Assembly: GCF_004354085.1 (NCBI RefSeq)
Contig: NZ_SMSE01000006.1
Coordinates: 1 to 64,000, forward strand
Length of the DNA: 64,000 nt
Reading direction: 5' to 3'
Source: Seongchinamella unica
GTDB lineage: Bacteria; Pseudomonadota; Gammaproteobacteria; Pseudomonadales; Halieaceae
This document shows, in pieces, positions 16,799 through 26,179 of the stretch. Within the stretch, counting starts at the first letter, position 1; each line of letters begins with the position of its first letter. A program made the position numbers and the translations under genes. Under the pieces are notes generated by a model. It did not search any database. It was given only the letters and a program-made list of their open reading frames with translations, and had not been told where the DNA came from.

Positions 16799-17046
16799 GG
16801 AACTTCACCTCGCAGCGGTTTTTGACCCTCTGCACTGAAGTTTGGATGCTATTTCCAGAAGTTCAACCTGAATCCTGAGATACGGATAGCAGGAGTTGTT
16901 ACTGTCAGTTGCGCGGCTTTGTATTTATCAGAATGCCGAAGTGTTCCTATTTACGACGAAGATCTGAACGCATAACCACTGACTGTGGGTCGGAGAATGT
17001 TCTGCCGCCAATAGTGATCAATATTTGACGCCTGGCCACAGCTTCA
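16799..17046. other. Intergenic stretch without recognised content
   Basis: This is the leader of arsM (to the left) and the tail of the tautomerase gene (to the right). I see no open frame with coding character, no IS similarity and no clear operator here. Confidence 0.5.
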
Positions 17047-17072
17047 GAGCGAGACGCCTGCGCGTCCCGCTC
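17047..17072 (-). terminator. GC-rich hairpin downstream of the tautomerase gene
   Basis: An eleven-base stem, GAGCGAGACGC / GCGTCCCGCTC, with a four-base loop and a single mismatch, 28 bases after the stop codon of the leftward tautomerase gene. It lacks a T tract, so it may be a transcript-stabilising hairpin and not an intrinsic terminator. Confidence 0.45.
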
Positions 17073-17100
17073 CTGCCCTTGGGAGCTCAGCGGCGCGTCC

Positions 17101-17325
17101 TCAGGCTGCCTCGCCCTTTTGCAGGGCGTGGACGTCCGCAGCAGCGAGGCACTTGCCTCCAATGGCCCAGTCCCCGCCCTCGATCTCCTGGATGCGGACC
17201 CAGGTGACAGAGCGCATATTTTCGCCCTCCACAGCGACCATGGCTTCCGTGACCTTTTCGATCAGGGCCTGCTTCTGGTCCGGGGTGAATACGTTTTTAA
17301 TGACATCGATGGTTACGAGTGGCAT
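17101..17325 (-). CDS. 4-oxalocrotonate tautomerase-family protein
   Basis: A 74-residue protein starting [20 protein letters not shown]. After removal of Met, Pro1 is the catalytic base of the tautomerase superfamily. The sequence shows the usual beta-alpha-beta layout ([36 protein letters not shown]). It probably forms hexamers or dimers and catalyses keto-enol tautomerisation or a related reaction; its substrate is unknown. AGGAG at seven bases supports the start. Divergent from the CadC-like regulator that begins 163 bases away, so the regulator may control it. Confidence 0.85.
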   Translation of the reverse strand: MPLVTIDVIKNVFTPDQKQALIEKVTEAMVAVEGENMRSVTWVRIQEIEGGDWAIGGKCLAAADVHALQKGEAA

Positions 17326-17488
17326 GTGAGTTCTCCTGTTGCCCTATGGCAGTTGTTTCGGTCTGAGGCCGCGTTATTGCGACGACAGGTGCATTGTCGT
17401 CATAATCGGTCTGGAAGGCATGGAGAGACTGTGGAGGTTTTGTGGATTTTTTGCGGATGCTATCTCAGCCTTGGTCTATGCTCCGCTC

Positions 17489-19081
17489 ATGATCTACGCA
17501 TTCGATGATTTCGAGCTCGACCTGGCCCGTGCCGAATTGCGGCGCGGAGGGGCGGTTTGCCCGGTGGAACCGCAGGTGTTTGCACTGCTTGCGCTGCTGC
17601 TGGAGAACCGGGACCGGCTGGTGTCGCGGGACGAGATTCTGGAAAAGATCTGGGAACATCGCGTGGTCAGCAATTCGGCCCTCACCAGCCGGATCAAGTC
17701 GGCCCGCCGTGCGCTGGGGGACGACGGTAAAGTCCAGCGCTATATCCGCACGGTACACGGGAAGGGACTTCGCTTTGTTGCCACAACGCAGATTCGCAGC
17801 AGGCAGCAGCCGCTACCGTCACCGTCGGCGGCACCCGCTGAGCCGGCGGAGCCTTCCCAGGCAGTGGAACTGGCAGCAGACGCTCGGCCCTCTATCGCGG
17901 TACTGCCGTTTCGTACCCACGGCCAAGCTGGCGACTGGCTCAGCATTGCCGATGGCCTGCCGCACGAGCTTGTTACCGAACTGTCCCGCCTGCGCTGGCT
18001 ATTTGTGGTGGCGCGCGCCTCCTCCTTCCGGCTCCGGAGCGATAACATCGAACCCTGCGAGGTGGGCAGGCTTCTGGGCGTACGCTACTGTCTGTCGGGT
18101 GCGGTAGAGGTTAGCCGGGAGCGACTGACTGTTACCACCGAGTTGGCAGACACGGCCGGCGGCGACGTGGTGTGGGCAGAGCGCTACGCTGGATCGCTGG
18201 ATGATGTACACAGCGTGCGCGAGCAGATCTGTGCCAGTGTCCTTGCGCACCTGGAAATTCGAATTCCCCAACATGAAGCCTCCAGTGCACGGCTAAAGGT
18301 GCCGGACAATCTCGACGCCTGGTCGGCCTACCATCTGGGCTTGCAGCATCTGTACCGCTTCAACCAGAAAGACAATGCGATTGCAGCGGATATGTTCGGC
18401 CGCGCCGTACGACGCGATCCGGGGTTCGCCCGCGCCCATGCGGGACTGTCGTTCGTGCACTTCCAGACCGCATTCCTGCGCCAGGCCAGTGACGTCGATG
18501 CGGAGGTGGCGAAGGCGAGGCAGTGCGCAGAGCGGGGGGTCGATCTCGATCCGCTGGACCCCTTCGTCAACTTCACCATGGGCCGCACCTACTGGCTCGA
18601 ATCTGACCTCGATCGAGCCTACGGCTGGCTTGAGCGAGCCACCTCGCTGTGCCCGAACTACGCCCAGGGCCTGTACGCCAAGGCCTGGACCGAATCGATG
18701 GCCGGTGCGGCGCTCGATGCGCGCGCCCACCTCAGCCTGTCCATGCGTCTGAGCCCTCTCGACCCGCTGTACTACGGCATGCTCTCCGCCCGCGGCCTGA
18801 CCCACGTAACCCTGGGCGAGGACCTGGAGGCAGCCGACTGGACCGATCGCGGCGCCCGTGCACCCGGCGCCCACGCCCTCATTGCCTTGATCGCGGCAGC
18901 AGCCGCCCAGTTGGCCGGGCAGGAGAAGCGCGCGCAGACCTGGGCCACCGACGTCCGGCGGCGCCTGCCGGGCGTCACCCGCACGGATTTCTTCCAGGCC
19001 TTCCCCATCCGCGACCCGCGGCAGCGCCAGAGAATGGCAGAAGCACTGGCCCAGTTGGGGTTCAAAGGCGCCCTACCCTGA
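17489..19081 (+). CDS. CadC-type winged-helix regulator with adenylate-cyclase-like and TPR domains
   Basis: About 530 residues. Residues 1-100 form an OmpR/PhoB-type winged helix (FELDLARAELRRGGAVCPVE ... RIKSARRALGDD ... YIRTVHGKGLRFVA). A Pro/Ala linker leads to a TolB-like/FlgO-like domain opening PSIAVLPFR and containing WAERYAGSLDDVHSVREQI. TPR-like helices (residues ~290-500: AIADMFGRAV, WLERATSLCPNYAQGLYAKA) follow. Such proteins are one-component regulators, usually with a membrane helix; none is obvious here, so it may be cytoplasmic. The frame is open to 17339, but MIYAFDDFELD at 17489 matches family N-termini; its ribosome-binding site is poor, so the start is tentative. Confidence 0.75.
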   Translation: MIYAFDDFELDLARAELRRGGAVCPVEPQVFALLALLLENRDRLVSRDEILEKIWEHRVVSNSALTSRIKSARRALGDDGKVQRYIRTVHGKGLRFVATTQIRSRQQPLPSPSAAPAEPAEPSQAVELAADARPSIAVLPFRTHGQAGDWLSIADGLPHELVTELSRLRWLFVVARASSFRLRSDNIEPCEVGRLLGVRYCLSGAVEVSRERLTVTTELADTAGGDVVWAERYAGSLDDVHSVREQICASVLAHLEIRIPQHEASSARLKVPDNLDAWSAYHLGLQHLYRFNQKDNAIAADMFGRAVRRDPGFARAHAGLSFVHFQTAFLRQASDVDAEVAKARQCAERGVDLDPLDPFVNFTMGRTYWLESDLDRAYGWLERATSLCPNYAQGLYAKAWTESMAGAALDARAHLSLSMRLSPLDPLYYGMLSARGLTHVTLGEDLEAADWTDRGARAPGAHALIALIAAAAAQLAGQEKRAQTWATDVRRRLPGVTRTDFFQAFPIRDPRQRQRMAEALAQLGFKGALP

Positions 19082-19169
19082 TTGCGGGGTAATACGCGCC
19101 GGCAACAACTGTTCGCGGTCCCCTGCTATGCGTCCCGTGCGATGACTGATCGCAACAGTCCCACGTAAT

Positions 19170-19330
19170 TGTTGAATTGCGCCCAAATTTGACCCTGCAT
19201 TTGCACTGAATATTTTCCCGGGTAAAGTTCGCCAAGTCTTTGACACTTGATCATATCTTTGCGGGCCAATGGGTCACTCGGTAATGCAGATATCGCCTCA
19301 AAATGGTTCAGATCTCGATGCAAATCAACA
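19170..19330. repeat. 161-bp inverted-repeat element, copy C
   Basis: Third copy, between the CadC-like regulator and the GST gene. Ends TGTTGAATTGCGCCC and (inverted) GATGCAAATCAACA match copy A, and the span is identical to copies A and B. The interior follows the same order of blocks (TTTGACCCTGCATTTGCACT, CATATCTTTGCG, GGTCACTC, ATCGCCTCAAAATGG). No target duplication is obvious. Confidence 0.8.
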
Positions 19331-19372
19331 GTTTTGCGGAAAAAGTCACAAGGTGGCGTCCGACACAGTTTC

Positions 19373-20050
19373 CTAGAACCCGTACAGTTTTTTCAGGTGC
19401 GCCATGAATCCCGGCTGGTCAGCCGCCGCGTCCGCCCTGATGGTCTTCACGTGGGGACGCTCCTCCATCCGGGCATGATAGGCATCGAGGCCCGGAACGT
19501 CGGACAACAGGTCTTTGCCAAAATAACGCTTGCTCACCCTGCGGACGATAGGCAGGTTGAGAATCGCTGCAATGTCCGCCAGGGTGAACTGGTCACCATA
19601 AGCGAAGTTCTCGAACCGGGACAGTTTAGGCAGAGCTTGTGCTGCCCTGGTCAGAGCGGCTTCAACTTCCTGCAACACGGTTGGGTCGGGTTCCATACCC
19701 CCCAGCAGGTTGGGAATCAGGCGTCTTGCCACCAGTTCAAAATAAAGCTCAATGAACTGTGACAGTTCCTGCACCTTGCCAACATCAAATGGCGAACCCG
19801 GCAGCAGGGTCGGCGTCGGATAGGCACGTTCAATGTATTCAAGAATGGCCCGCGACTCACTGATGAATCCTTCCGGGGTTTCCAGGCAGGGCACCTTGCC
19901 GAGCGGGCTCTTGTCCAGGTACTCGGGTCGGTACTTGGGCCCAACACCGGTATAGGAAACCACTTCCTGAAAAGGCACCCCTTTTTCCAGTAGCGCCAGC
20001 TTCGGTGCGTTGTAATAGTTGCTGGAAGAAAAGCCGTAAAGTTTGAGCAT
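19373..20050 (-). CDS. Glutathione S-transferase family protein
   Basis: A 225-residue two-domain GST. The N-terminal thioredoxin-fold half carries SSSNYYNAPKLALLEKGVPF and the glutathione-binding SPLGKVPCLETPEGFISES (the cis-Pro and the ES contact). The helical C-terminal half contains FTLADIAAILNLP, the N-capping box region. It conjugates glutathione to electrophiles or reduces peroxides; class not assigned. ATG 20050 is preferred over GTG 20056 because AGG lies eight bases before it. Single gene, convergent with the regulator across the 161-bp element. Confidence 0.85.
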   Translation of the reverse strand: MLKLYGFSSSNYYNAPKLALLEKGVPFQEVVSYTGVGPKYRPEYLDKSPLGKVPCLETPEGFISESRAILEYIERAYPTPTLLPGSPFDVGKVQELSQFIELYFELVARRLIPNLLGGMEPDPTVLQEVEAALTRAAQALPKLSRFENFAYGDQFTLADIAAILNLPIVRRVSKRYFGKDLLSDVPGLDAYHARMEERPHVKTIRADAAADQPGFMAHLKKLYGF

Positions 20051-20282
20051 GGTCACCGCCTGGTTGGAAAAACACGCAGTGTATCACCGCCTGAACCCGC
20101 AATGGACAGGTACTGGCTATCATTTAGCGCATAGCGCGTAATTGCCGCCGCGCGGGTCACCAAAGCCGGATACCGGTGCCAGGAGACTGAGTCACCTCAG
20201 TCCTTGCAGTTGCCCTGACTGCTTACCCTGTATAAAGTGCCAATCGGACACTTCAGAGTGACACGTTTCGGAGGATCATCAG

Positions 20283-21164
20283 GTGCTGGATTTAGAAGGC
20301 AAGACAGCCGTCATCAGCGGTGGCGCTGGCGGCATTGGCTTTAACCTGGGCATGACCCTGGGGAAGGCCGGCATGAATATCGTGCTGGCCGACATCGAGG
20401 AGCCGCAACTTGCCAGCGCTGAGTCAGCACTACGCGACGCAGGTATCGAGGTGCTTGCCGTGGCCATGGACGTGGCCCTGCGTGAGGACTGGGCGCGGAC
20501 GGCTGAGGTGGCCGTGCAGCGTTTCGGTAGCGTACATATGCTGGTCAACAACGCCGGCGTGGGCGGTGGTATCGGTGCCCTGGAAACACTGGACGAGCCA
20601 GGCTGGCGCTGGGCGATTGATGTCAACCTGATGGGCGTTGTGTACGGCGCCAATACCTTCATTCCACTCTTGAAGGAGCACGGTGAGTCAGCGTGGCTGA
20701 TCAACGTTGCCTCCATGGCGGGTATGGCGGGTGCGCCCCTTGGCGGCGCGTATACCGCCACCAAGGCCGCGGTGGTCGCTTTGTCCGAGTCATGGCATGA
20801 CGAGCTGAAAAACACCCCCGTACAGGTATCCGTGTTGGCTCCAGCCTTCGTGAAAACGCGTATCCACCTGTCGCATCGCAATCGACAGGCCCGTTATGCA
20901 CCGGTCTCAGCACCCACTCCCGACGTATTGCACATAGCAAAAGTCACCGCCAAAGCGGTGGAGAACGGTATTGACGTTGAGGTAGTGGGCGCGCGCGTGC
21001 TGGAAGCGCTGGAGCAAGGCGAACTGTATATCTTCACTCACCCCAACTACAGTGTGGTGCCACAGCAACGCAGTGCCGCTATCGCCGCTGCGTTTGAGCG
21101 CGCCGCCCAGAGTCCGATTCTGGAGGGAATATCAGATCAGGAAGTGACGCGGTTTGACCGCTGA
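20283..21164 (+). CDS. Short-chain dehydrogenase/reductase (SDR)
   Basis: A 293-residue classical SDR with the cofactor motif SGGAGGIGFNLG (TGxxxGxG variant with Ser first) near residue 13. NNAG lies at about residue 91, a catalytic Ser region in INVASMAGMAG, and the active-site YTATK at about 158-162. The Asp in LADIEEP after strand 2 favours NAD over NADP. The C-terminal ~60 residues extend beyond the minimal fold (YSVVPQQRSAAIAAAFERA). The start is GTG 20283, set by GGAGG eight bases upstream. Substrate unknown. A TATAAA lies about 50 bases upstream, without a clear -35. Confidence 0.85.
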   Translation: MLDLEGKTAVISGGAGGIGFNLGMTLGKAGMNIVLADIEEPQLASAESALRDAGIEVLAVAMDVALREDWARTAEVAVQRFGSVHMLVNNAGVGGGIGALETLDEPGWRWAIDVNLMGVVYGANTFIPLLKEHGESAWLINVASMAGMAGAPLGGAYTATKAAVVALSESWHDELKNTPVQVSVLAPAFVKTRIHLSHRNRQARYAPVSAPTPDVLHIAKVTAKAVENGIDVEVVGARVLEALEQGELYIFTHPNYSVVPQQRSAAIAAAFERAAQSPILEGISDQEVTRFDR

Positions 21165-21482
21165 AAAGAACGACCAACGGTCACCAGAAAAATCTTATTC
21201 AGGCGTTCGCACCCGCGTATCTCAAGGGTGACGGCAGCTGCGCCAGGGTAAGAAAGGGGTGCAATTCCAGGGCAGCCGGCCCCTGCCACCCAAGCCGGAT
21301 CTGCGGCAATAATTCTCAAAAATTCAGTGCTACCTCGCAGGTCGGAATAGGCGATGATGGGCGGCAGAGGCCGCCCGCAGCTGCCTTCCTGCTGCGGCAA
21401 TGCCAATCCCTGACACCCGCTCGCTGTGGCGATCACCTGCGCGGCAGCGCCCGATACTTTTTACACTGTGAAATTTGTAACG
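21165..21482. other. Intergenic stretch without recognised content
   Basis: Between the SDR and MgtC-like genes there is a GC-rich inverted repeat (GGGCGGCAG AGGCCGCCC) near 21360. There is no coding, IS or repeat similarity that I recognise. Confidence 0.4.
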
Positions 21483-21974
21483 ATGAATAACTCACTTCCG
21501 TTCCATGAATGGCTTTCAATCCATCCCCTTGAATGGAGTGCGGTGGGGGCGGCCATTATGTGCGGCACCATTATCGGCCTGGAGCGCCAGCTGCGAGGCA
21601 AGCCCGTTGGCATTCGCACGTCGTCGCTGATCGTGCTCGGCACCTACGTCTTCATCGCGATCTCCAACTTTACCGCCAATGAGCTGATGGATTCCTCGAG
21701 GATTATCGGCCAGGTAGTTACCGGTATCGGCTTTCTTGGCGCCGGCGTGATGCTGGCCAAGGAGGGCATGGTAGTGGGAGTGACCTCGGCCGCCACCATC
21801 TGGGCCCTTGCGGCCGTCGGTGTAGTGATCCCGCTGGCCAGCGAAGCCACCGCCATCAAGCTTTCGCTGGTGATTGTAGGTATCCTCTACGGTGTCGACC
21901 TGCTCGAGGATTATTCCTCGTCCCTGACCCGGGGAGTGCACAGCCGATACACCGGGTGGCGGCGCCGCGACTGA
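21483..21974 (+). CDS. MgtC/SapB-family membrane protein
   Basis: A 163-residue protein with four or five membrane helices. The family hallmark lies at residues ~20-40 (AAIMCGTIIGLERQLRGKPV, then GIRTSSLIVLG). TGIGFLGAGVMLAKEGMVVG and TSAATIWALAAVGV follow in the conserved order. In the family MgtC modulates F-type ATPase or metal homeostasis, while many environmental homologues are unassigned. It lacks the soluble C-terminal domain of Salmonella MgtC. ATG 21483 is chosen because the upstream extension looks non-coding, though no strong ribosome-binding site is present. Confidence 0.85.
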   Translation: MNNSLPFHEWLSIHPLEWSAVGAAIMCGTIIGLERQLRGKPVGIRTSSLIVLGTYVFIAISNFTANELMDSSRIIGQVVTGIGFLGAGVMLAKEGMVVGVTSAATIWALAAVGVVIPLASEATAIKLSLVIVGILYGVDLLEDYSSSLTRGVHSRYTGWRRRD

Positions 21975-22064
21975 CCCTGGGATACCGAGCCTGGTGGCTG
22001 CGCCTTCACCGTAAGTCGGCCAGGAGATGCTTGCAAACGCCCTGCTTCAAGCCCTCCTAGCCAA

Positions 22065-24512
22065 TCAGGATTCCCAGCTGCCGTTGCGATAGAACTCCAT
22101 CTGCTTGCCCTCCAGACGCATCAGGTGCAGCCAGCGATTATCCAGCAGCTGCCGCACGACCTGATGCTTGTCGATCACGCCCTCGATCGCGTCTCGGGGC
22201 GCTGCGATAACCACCGTCAGCCGCAACGGGTTGTGTAGCCAGCGTTCGCCATCGTTCAGCGACTGCCAGGGCAGCCCGATGCGCAGGTCGCCGCCATTGC
22301 CCTCAAAGACGCCGATGCGCCCTCCGGCCACGTTGTGCAGCGTCTTGTTGCCACTGCCAAACCGCCTGTTGTCCACGGTCGAGGCGTAGTACTGCATGTT
22401 GATCCAGTGGGTGACGATCATGGGCGCAGTCATGATCAATTCCAACAGGCTGCCGTCGATGTCCTTACGGTAGTCGTAGTCATGGAGGAAACTGCGGCCC
22501 TGTAAGTTCACACCCCGGGTCCTGGCTCGCGGCGCAATAATGAAGGCGGCATTGTTTGCCAGCCCCCATTCGGGCCGCGTCTGGGCCCAATCATCAGCGC
22601 GCTGGCGCAGCGCCTTCTGCAGGGCCTCCGGTTCCTGCGCCAGCCCCCCCAGACCCAAGGCGGGCGCTCGCTCTGCGCGAGCGGCTGCGCCAGCCGCGGC
22701 AAGCTGTGCCTGCACACGCTCGAGTTCCTGGCTGTGGCTCGCGGGCACGTCGTGCAAATCAAAGAGAGTGACTTCGTCGGTGGTGGTATTGTGCAGGCCG
22801 GCGATAAAGTGTGTGCTTTCGGGCACATGTATTCCTCTGGTCGCCAACTGCTGACGTACCGCAGCGTCGTTGAGCAGCCCGGCCAGGGCCCGGGCATTGA
22901 CCTCACCGGTCTGCCCGCAACAGGCGCCGCAGTCCAGGCCAGCCCGGTGCGGGTTGTTGCGGTTTTGGCTTCCGTGCCCGACCAATAGTACCAGCGGCGC
23001 AAAAGACTCGCCCAAACCCATACCGGCCAACACCTGGGCCGCGATGTCCGCCTGGCCCTCAACGCCACCCGCTGTGGCCGCGTCCAGCGTCGGTTTTACC
23101 TGTGCTGCTTGCCGGGCACCCAGACCCAGCGTGTCCGCGGAGGCCGGAGGCGTCTCTGCGGGCAAGGTGCGCTTGATCAGTTTGCCCAGATATCCCAGCC
23201 CCAGCGACTCCACCAGGGTAAAGCTGGACAGCGGCACTGACTCAAACACCCGCCAGCCCGACATCGCGCGCAGCTTCCGGGCCCTGTGGACGACAATGTC
23301 AGCATCCCGGGCGGCATTCCCGGCGCTGTCCGTGATAGCCAGCTTCGGTGCCAACAGTCCGGGCAGCTGGGGCCGCCGCGCCCGGGTTCCCAGTGGGGCG
23401 TAGCTGATCGGCAAACCAAAAAAACCGGCAAATCCCAGACTCTGGATATCAGCTGACTGGGCCTCCAGATGGCGCCGAAACACTTCCGAGCGCACATCGA
23501 TACAAAACGCCGCCTGCAACGCCGGCTCCACGGTCACGTCCGCGGCCGGTGCCGACAGCAGACTGTGGCGTAAACCTCGCTGATAGCTGAGCTCATGGGC
23601 ACGCTGCCAGACAAGCGAGACCTGGAGCGAGCTGCAGTCCTCGTCGGCAGAGCGCTTGAGCCAATCTTCTCGCCACGCCGACCACTGGGAGTTGTAGCCC
23701 CTGCTGCCATCGTCCAGAAGCGCCTCCCAGCTCAGGCGAATGGCAAGCAGGTCGATCAGGGTGTCGTCATCACCGCCATCAAGGCGCGCCTGCCAGCGCA
23801 GGTAGGCACACCAGGCAGCCCAACCGCTCACCCGCATCAACACGGCCTGGAGATAGCCCGGCCATTCAGATTCCGGTACCGCCAGCTGCACCAGTGTGTC
23901 CAGAATCTGTTGCTGCGGGTCCTCCGCCAGGGCTGTCGCCTTGGCGGGAATATGCGGTGCACGCATCAGCAAAGCCACGCTGTGGTCATCGCCCAGCGCG
24001 CTGCGCCAGCTGGCATAAAGCCGGCCGCCCTGGTCCGGGTGCCAGTCAGCCTGCTCGCGGTCGAAGTAGGCGGCACAGAACTGGGACACCTGGTGGGTTA
24101 TGGTGTCGCACCAGGCCGGCTCCTGTTGCAGATCACGTTTGCGATCCAGCACATCGCTCAGCAGTGGCAGCGGGACCGGCGCAGGTTGCGGTGACTCCAG
24201 CGCGGCGATGAGTTGTCCCACACTGAGCTCGCTGTCGGTCTCTGCCAGCGCCAGCTGCAAGTCTGGCTCAGTGATGTCACCACGTTTCCAGGCAGCGGCG
24301 TAGTCTCGCAACGGCAGGGTCATGGGAGAGCCGGCGCAACGCGCCATGGCTGCGGCCACTTTGTCGAAGGGTTGATCAATCCACCCCCAGTAGGGATTTA
24401 CCGCAATCATCCTGTCCAGCGGCCAGGTCGGAGCGATGCTATCAATAGCGGCGGCAATGGCCGAAGGCAGCGTTGCAACATTCGGCAACAAGGGTTTGAC
24501 GGGAGCGTTCAC
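22065..24512 (-). CDS. dabA: DabA-type inorganic carbon accumulation protein (DUF2309)
   Basis: An 815-residue cytoplasmic-face subunit of the DAB inorganic carbon pump. The beta-carbonic-anhydrase-like zinc ligands are in place: Cys337 and Asp339 in FCIDVRSEV, His513 in VGHGSQNRNNPHRAG, and Cys528 in LDCGACCGQTGE. The 15-residue spacing of the last two fits the family. The complex hydrates CO2 to bicarbonate inside the cell, driven by the cation gradient through DabB. Translation starts at GTG 24512, overlapping the dabB stop (GTGA), with AAGGAG seven bases upstream, so the two are co-translated. A dead second dabA tail lies at 7.9 kb. Confidence 0.9.
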   Translation of the reverse strand: MNAPVKPLLPNVATLPSAIAAAIDSIAPTWPLDRMIAVNPYWGWIDQPFDKVAAAMARCAGSPMTLPLRDYAAAWKRGDITEPDLQLALAETDSELSVGQLIAALESPQPAPVPLPLLSDVLDRKRDLQQEPAWCDTITHQVSQFCAAYFDREQADWHPDQGGRLYASWRSALGDDHSVALLMRAPHIPAKATALAEDPQQQILDTLVQLAVPESEWPGYLQAVLMRVSGWAAWCAYLRWQARLDGGDDDTLIDLLAIRLSWEALLDDGSRGYNSQWSAWREDWLKRSADEDCSSLQVSLVWQRAHELSYQRGLRHSLLSAPAADVTVEPALQAAFCIDVRSEVFRRHLEAQSADIQSLGFAGFFGLPISYAPLGTRARRPQLPGLLAPKLAITDSAGNAARDADIVVHRARKLRAMSGWRVFESVPLSSFTLVESLGLGYLGKLIKRTLPAETPPASADTLGLGARQAAQVKPTLDAATAGGVEGQADIAAQVLAGMGLGESFAPLVLLVGHGSQNRNNPHRAGLDCGACCGQTGEVNARALAGLLNDAAVRQQLATRGIHVPESTHFIAGLHNTTTDEVTLFDLHDVPASHSQELERVQAQLAAAGAAARAERAPALGLGGLAQEPEALQKALRQRADDWAQTRPEWGLANNAAFIIAPRARTRGVNLQGRSFLHDYDYRKDIDGSLLELIMTAPMIVTHWINMQYYASTVDNRRFGSGNKTLHNVAGGRIGVFEGNGGDLRIGLPWQSLNDGERWLHNPLRLTVVIAAPRDAIEGVIDKHQVVRQLLDNRWLHLMRLEGKQMEFYRNGSWES

Positions 24513-26062
24513 AGCGGTTCTCCTTGCAGGGCAGATTCTCGTATGGCGAGGGTTTGGGCCTGGGTGGCGCTCAGTTTCACCGGCCAGATTTTAAAGGTGA
24601 GCCGGGTGTAGGTTTCATCGAGGTAAAACCCACAGTAGGCCCAGGGATAAAAGGCCCGGGCAAAGCGGCCTTGCGGGTGGCAACGCAACCAGACCTGGGT
24701 GCCATAGAGCACCACAAAGCTCAGCATGACCCAGGCAACCAGTGGCGAGGCAACGTCCGCCGGCGCCGGGGCCAGTGCCGCAAATGCGACATGCCAGAGC
24801 AGGTAGAGCTGAGTGAGAGCCAGAATCTGCAGGACACCGCGAATCAACAGCTCGCCGTTGCTCTGCTGTTCCATCCACAGCAGGGGCGCCAGGCCCAGGG
24901 TCACAACCAACAGCGCCACCGGCGGCACAGACAGGGAGGGCAGGAAAAACTGCCAGGCAGCGGTGGACCCAGCGACCAACGCCGCGCTGAGACCCACGGC
25001 AGCCAGGTACCAGACGGGGGTGCGTTTCGAGGCTCCGGGCGACAACAAATCGTTACTGCGCGCAGTGCGCACGGCCTCCCCCGCACTCAGGAAAGCGTGT
25101 GCCTTGTAAAGTGAATGCGCCACAAGGTGCAGCAATGCCAGCTCGTAAAGCCCCAGTCCTATCTCCATGAGCATAAAGCCCATTTGTGCACAGGTTGACC
25201 ATGCCAGTCGCACCTTGATGCTGATACGCGTCAGCATCACCAGGCCGGCCAGCACTGCAGTGAGGCTGCCCACGACAACCAGCGCCCACTGTGCGGCGGG
25301 GGCCAGCGAGAGCAGGTCTGCCAGCCTGATCAGGATGAATCCACCCATGTTGACGATACCGGCATGCAGTAGCGCTGACACCGGCGTGGGTGCCTCCATG
25401 ACCTGGATGAGCCAACCATGCAACGGCAACTGCGCTGTTTTCAGGATGGCGGCCAGTGCGAACAACAGCGCCGCCCAGTGCAGGGCAGTGGGCAGTGAGG
25501 CGGCGCTAGACAGGTACTCATTGAGGCCATCCAGTGACAGCGTACCCACCGATTGGTAAACCAGCAGCAGTGCAATGGCCAGGCAGACCTCGGCAAAGCG
25601 GCTGACCAGGAATTTCTTGTGCGCCACGATCTGGGCGGCCTTGCGCTCATGATAAAAGGTCAACAGGTAGTGCAGCCCCACGCTGGTTCCCGTCCAAGCC
25701 AGCACAATAACCAGGAGGTTGCGACTGGTGACCAGCACCGACACCGCCGCCAGGGTGAACACCATGGCGCGAATAAACCGAACCTGGTTGGGCTCGCCAT
25801 TCAGGTAGCGGGAGGAATAATTGACAATCACCCAGCCCAGTAAGGCGACCAGCAGGGCCACCGTGAGCCCCGGCGCGTCAACGCGCAAGGGAGCGAGTTG
25901 CGCCCACACCAGTGCCAACAGCGTCATTGCGCCGGTAGCGAGCAGACCTGCGGTTGCGGTGGTACGAGCCAGCTGCCATTGCTCGTGATCTCGCAGGCAT
26001 AACAGGATAAAACCTGCCGTGTAAATCAACGGTAACAGCCAACCGCCATGAAAATCTGTCAT
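24509..26062 (-). CDS. dabB: DabB-type membrane subunit (NuoL/MrpA-like)
   Basis: About 517 residues with 13 or so membrane helices of the complex-I NuoL/Mrp antiporter type. Conserved pieces include VNYSSRYLNGEPNQVRFIRA, the lysine-bearing FALAAILKTAQLPLHGWLIQ and APTPVSALLHAGIVNMGGF. HLVAHSLYKAHAFLSAGEAV carries the discontinuous-helix His/Lys. In DAB pumps this subunit carries the cation that powers DabA. ATG 26062 with AGGGGA about seven bases upstream is preferred to the longer frame. First gene of the leftward dabBA operon, divergent from a LysR gene. Confidence 0.9.
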   Translation of the reverse strand: MTDFHGGWLLPLIYTAGFILLCLRDHEQWQLARTTATAGLLATGAMTLLALVWAQLAPLRVDAPGLTVALLVALLGWVIVNYSSRYLNGEPNQVRFIRAMVFTLAAVSVLVTSRNLLVIVLAWTGTSVGLHYLLTFYHERKAAQIVAHKKFLVSRFAEVCLAIALLLVYQSVGTLSLDGLNEYLSSAASLPTALHWAALLFALAAILKTAQLPLHGWLIQVMEAPTPVSALLHAGIVNMGGFILIRLADLLSLAPAAQWALVVVGSLTAVLAGLVMLTRISIKVRLAWSTCAQMGFMLMEIGLGLYELALLHLVAHSLYKAHAFLSAGEAVRTARSNDLLSPGASKRTPVWYLAAVGLSAALVAGSTAAWQFFLPSLSVPPVALLVVTLGLAPLLWMEQQSNGELLIRGVLQILALTQLYLLWHVAFAALAPAPADVASPLVAWVMLSFVVLYGTQVWLRCHPQGRFARAFYPWAYCGFYLDETYTRLTFKIWPVKLSATQAQTLAIRESALQGEPL

Positions 26063-26132
26063 CCGGGTTCCCCTGTTGCGCGACCATAGTGACTCTTGAT
26101 GGCGACATCCTGAGGCCAATTCATCCTTTTGT

Positions 26133-26150
26133 ATAATATATTGTTATTAT
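26133..26150. promoter_or_regulatory. AT-rich palindrome in the dabB-lysR divergent promoter
   Basis: ATAATA, six bases, TATTAT inside a run of A/T in the 117-bp gap between dabB and the LysR gene. A TATAAT at 26132-26137 could serve as a -10 for the LysR gene. LysR regulators bind T-N11-A dyads in such gaps, so this is the likely operator and promoter overlap for dabBA and its regulator. Confidence 0.5.
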
Positions 26151-26179
26151 ATTATCGTTCTTTTTTGGAGAACTATGCG

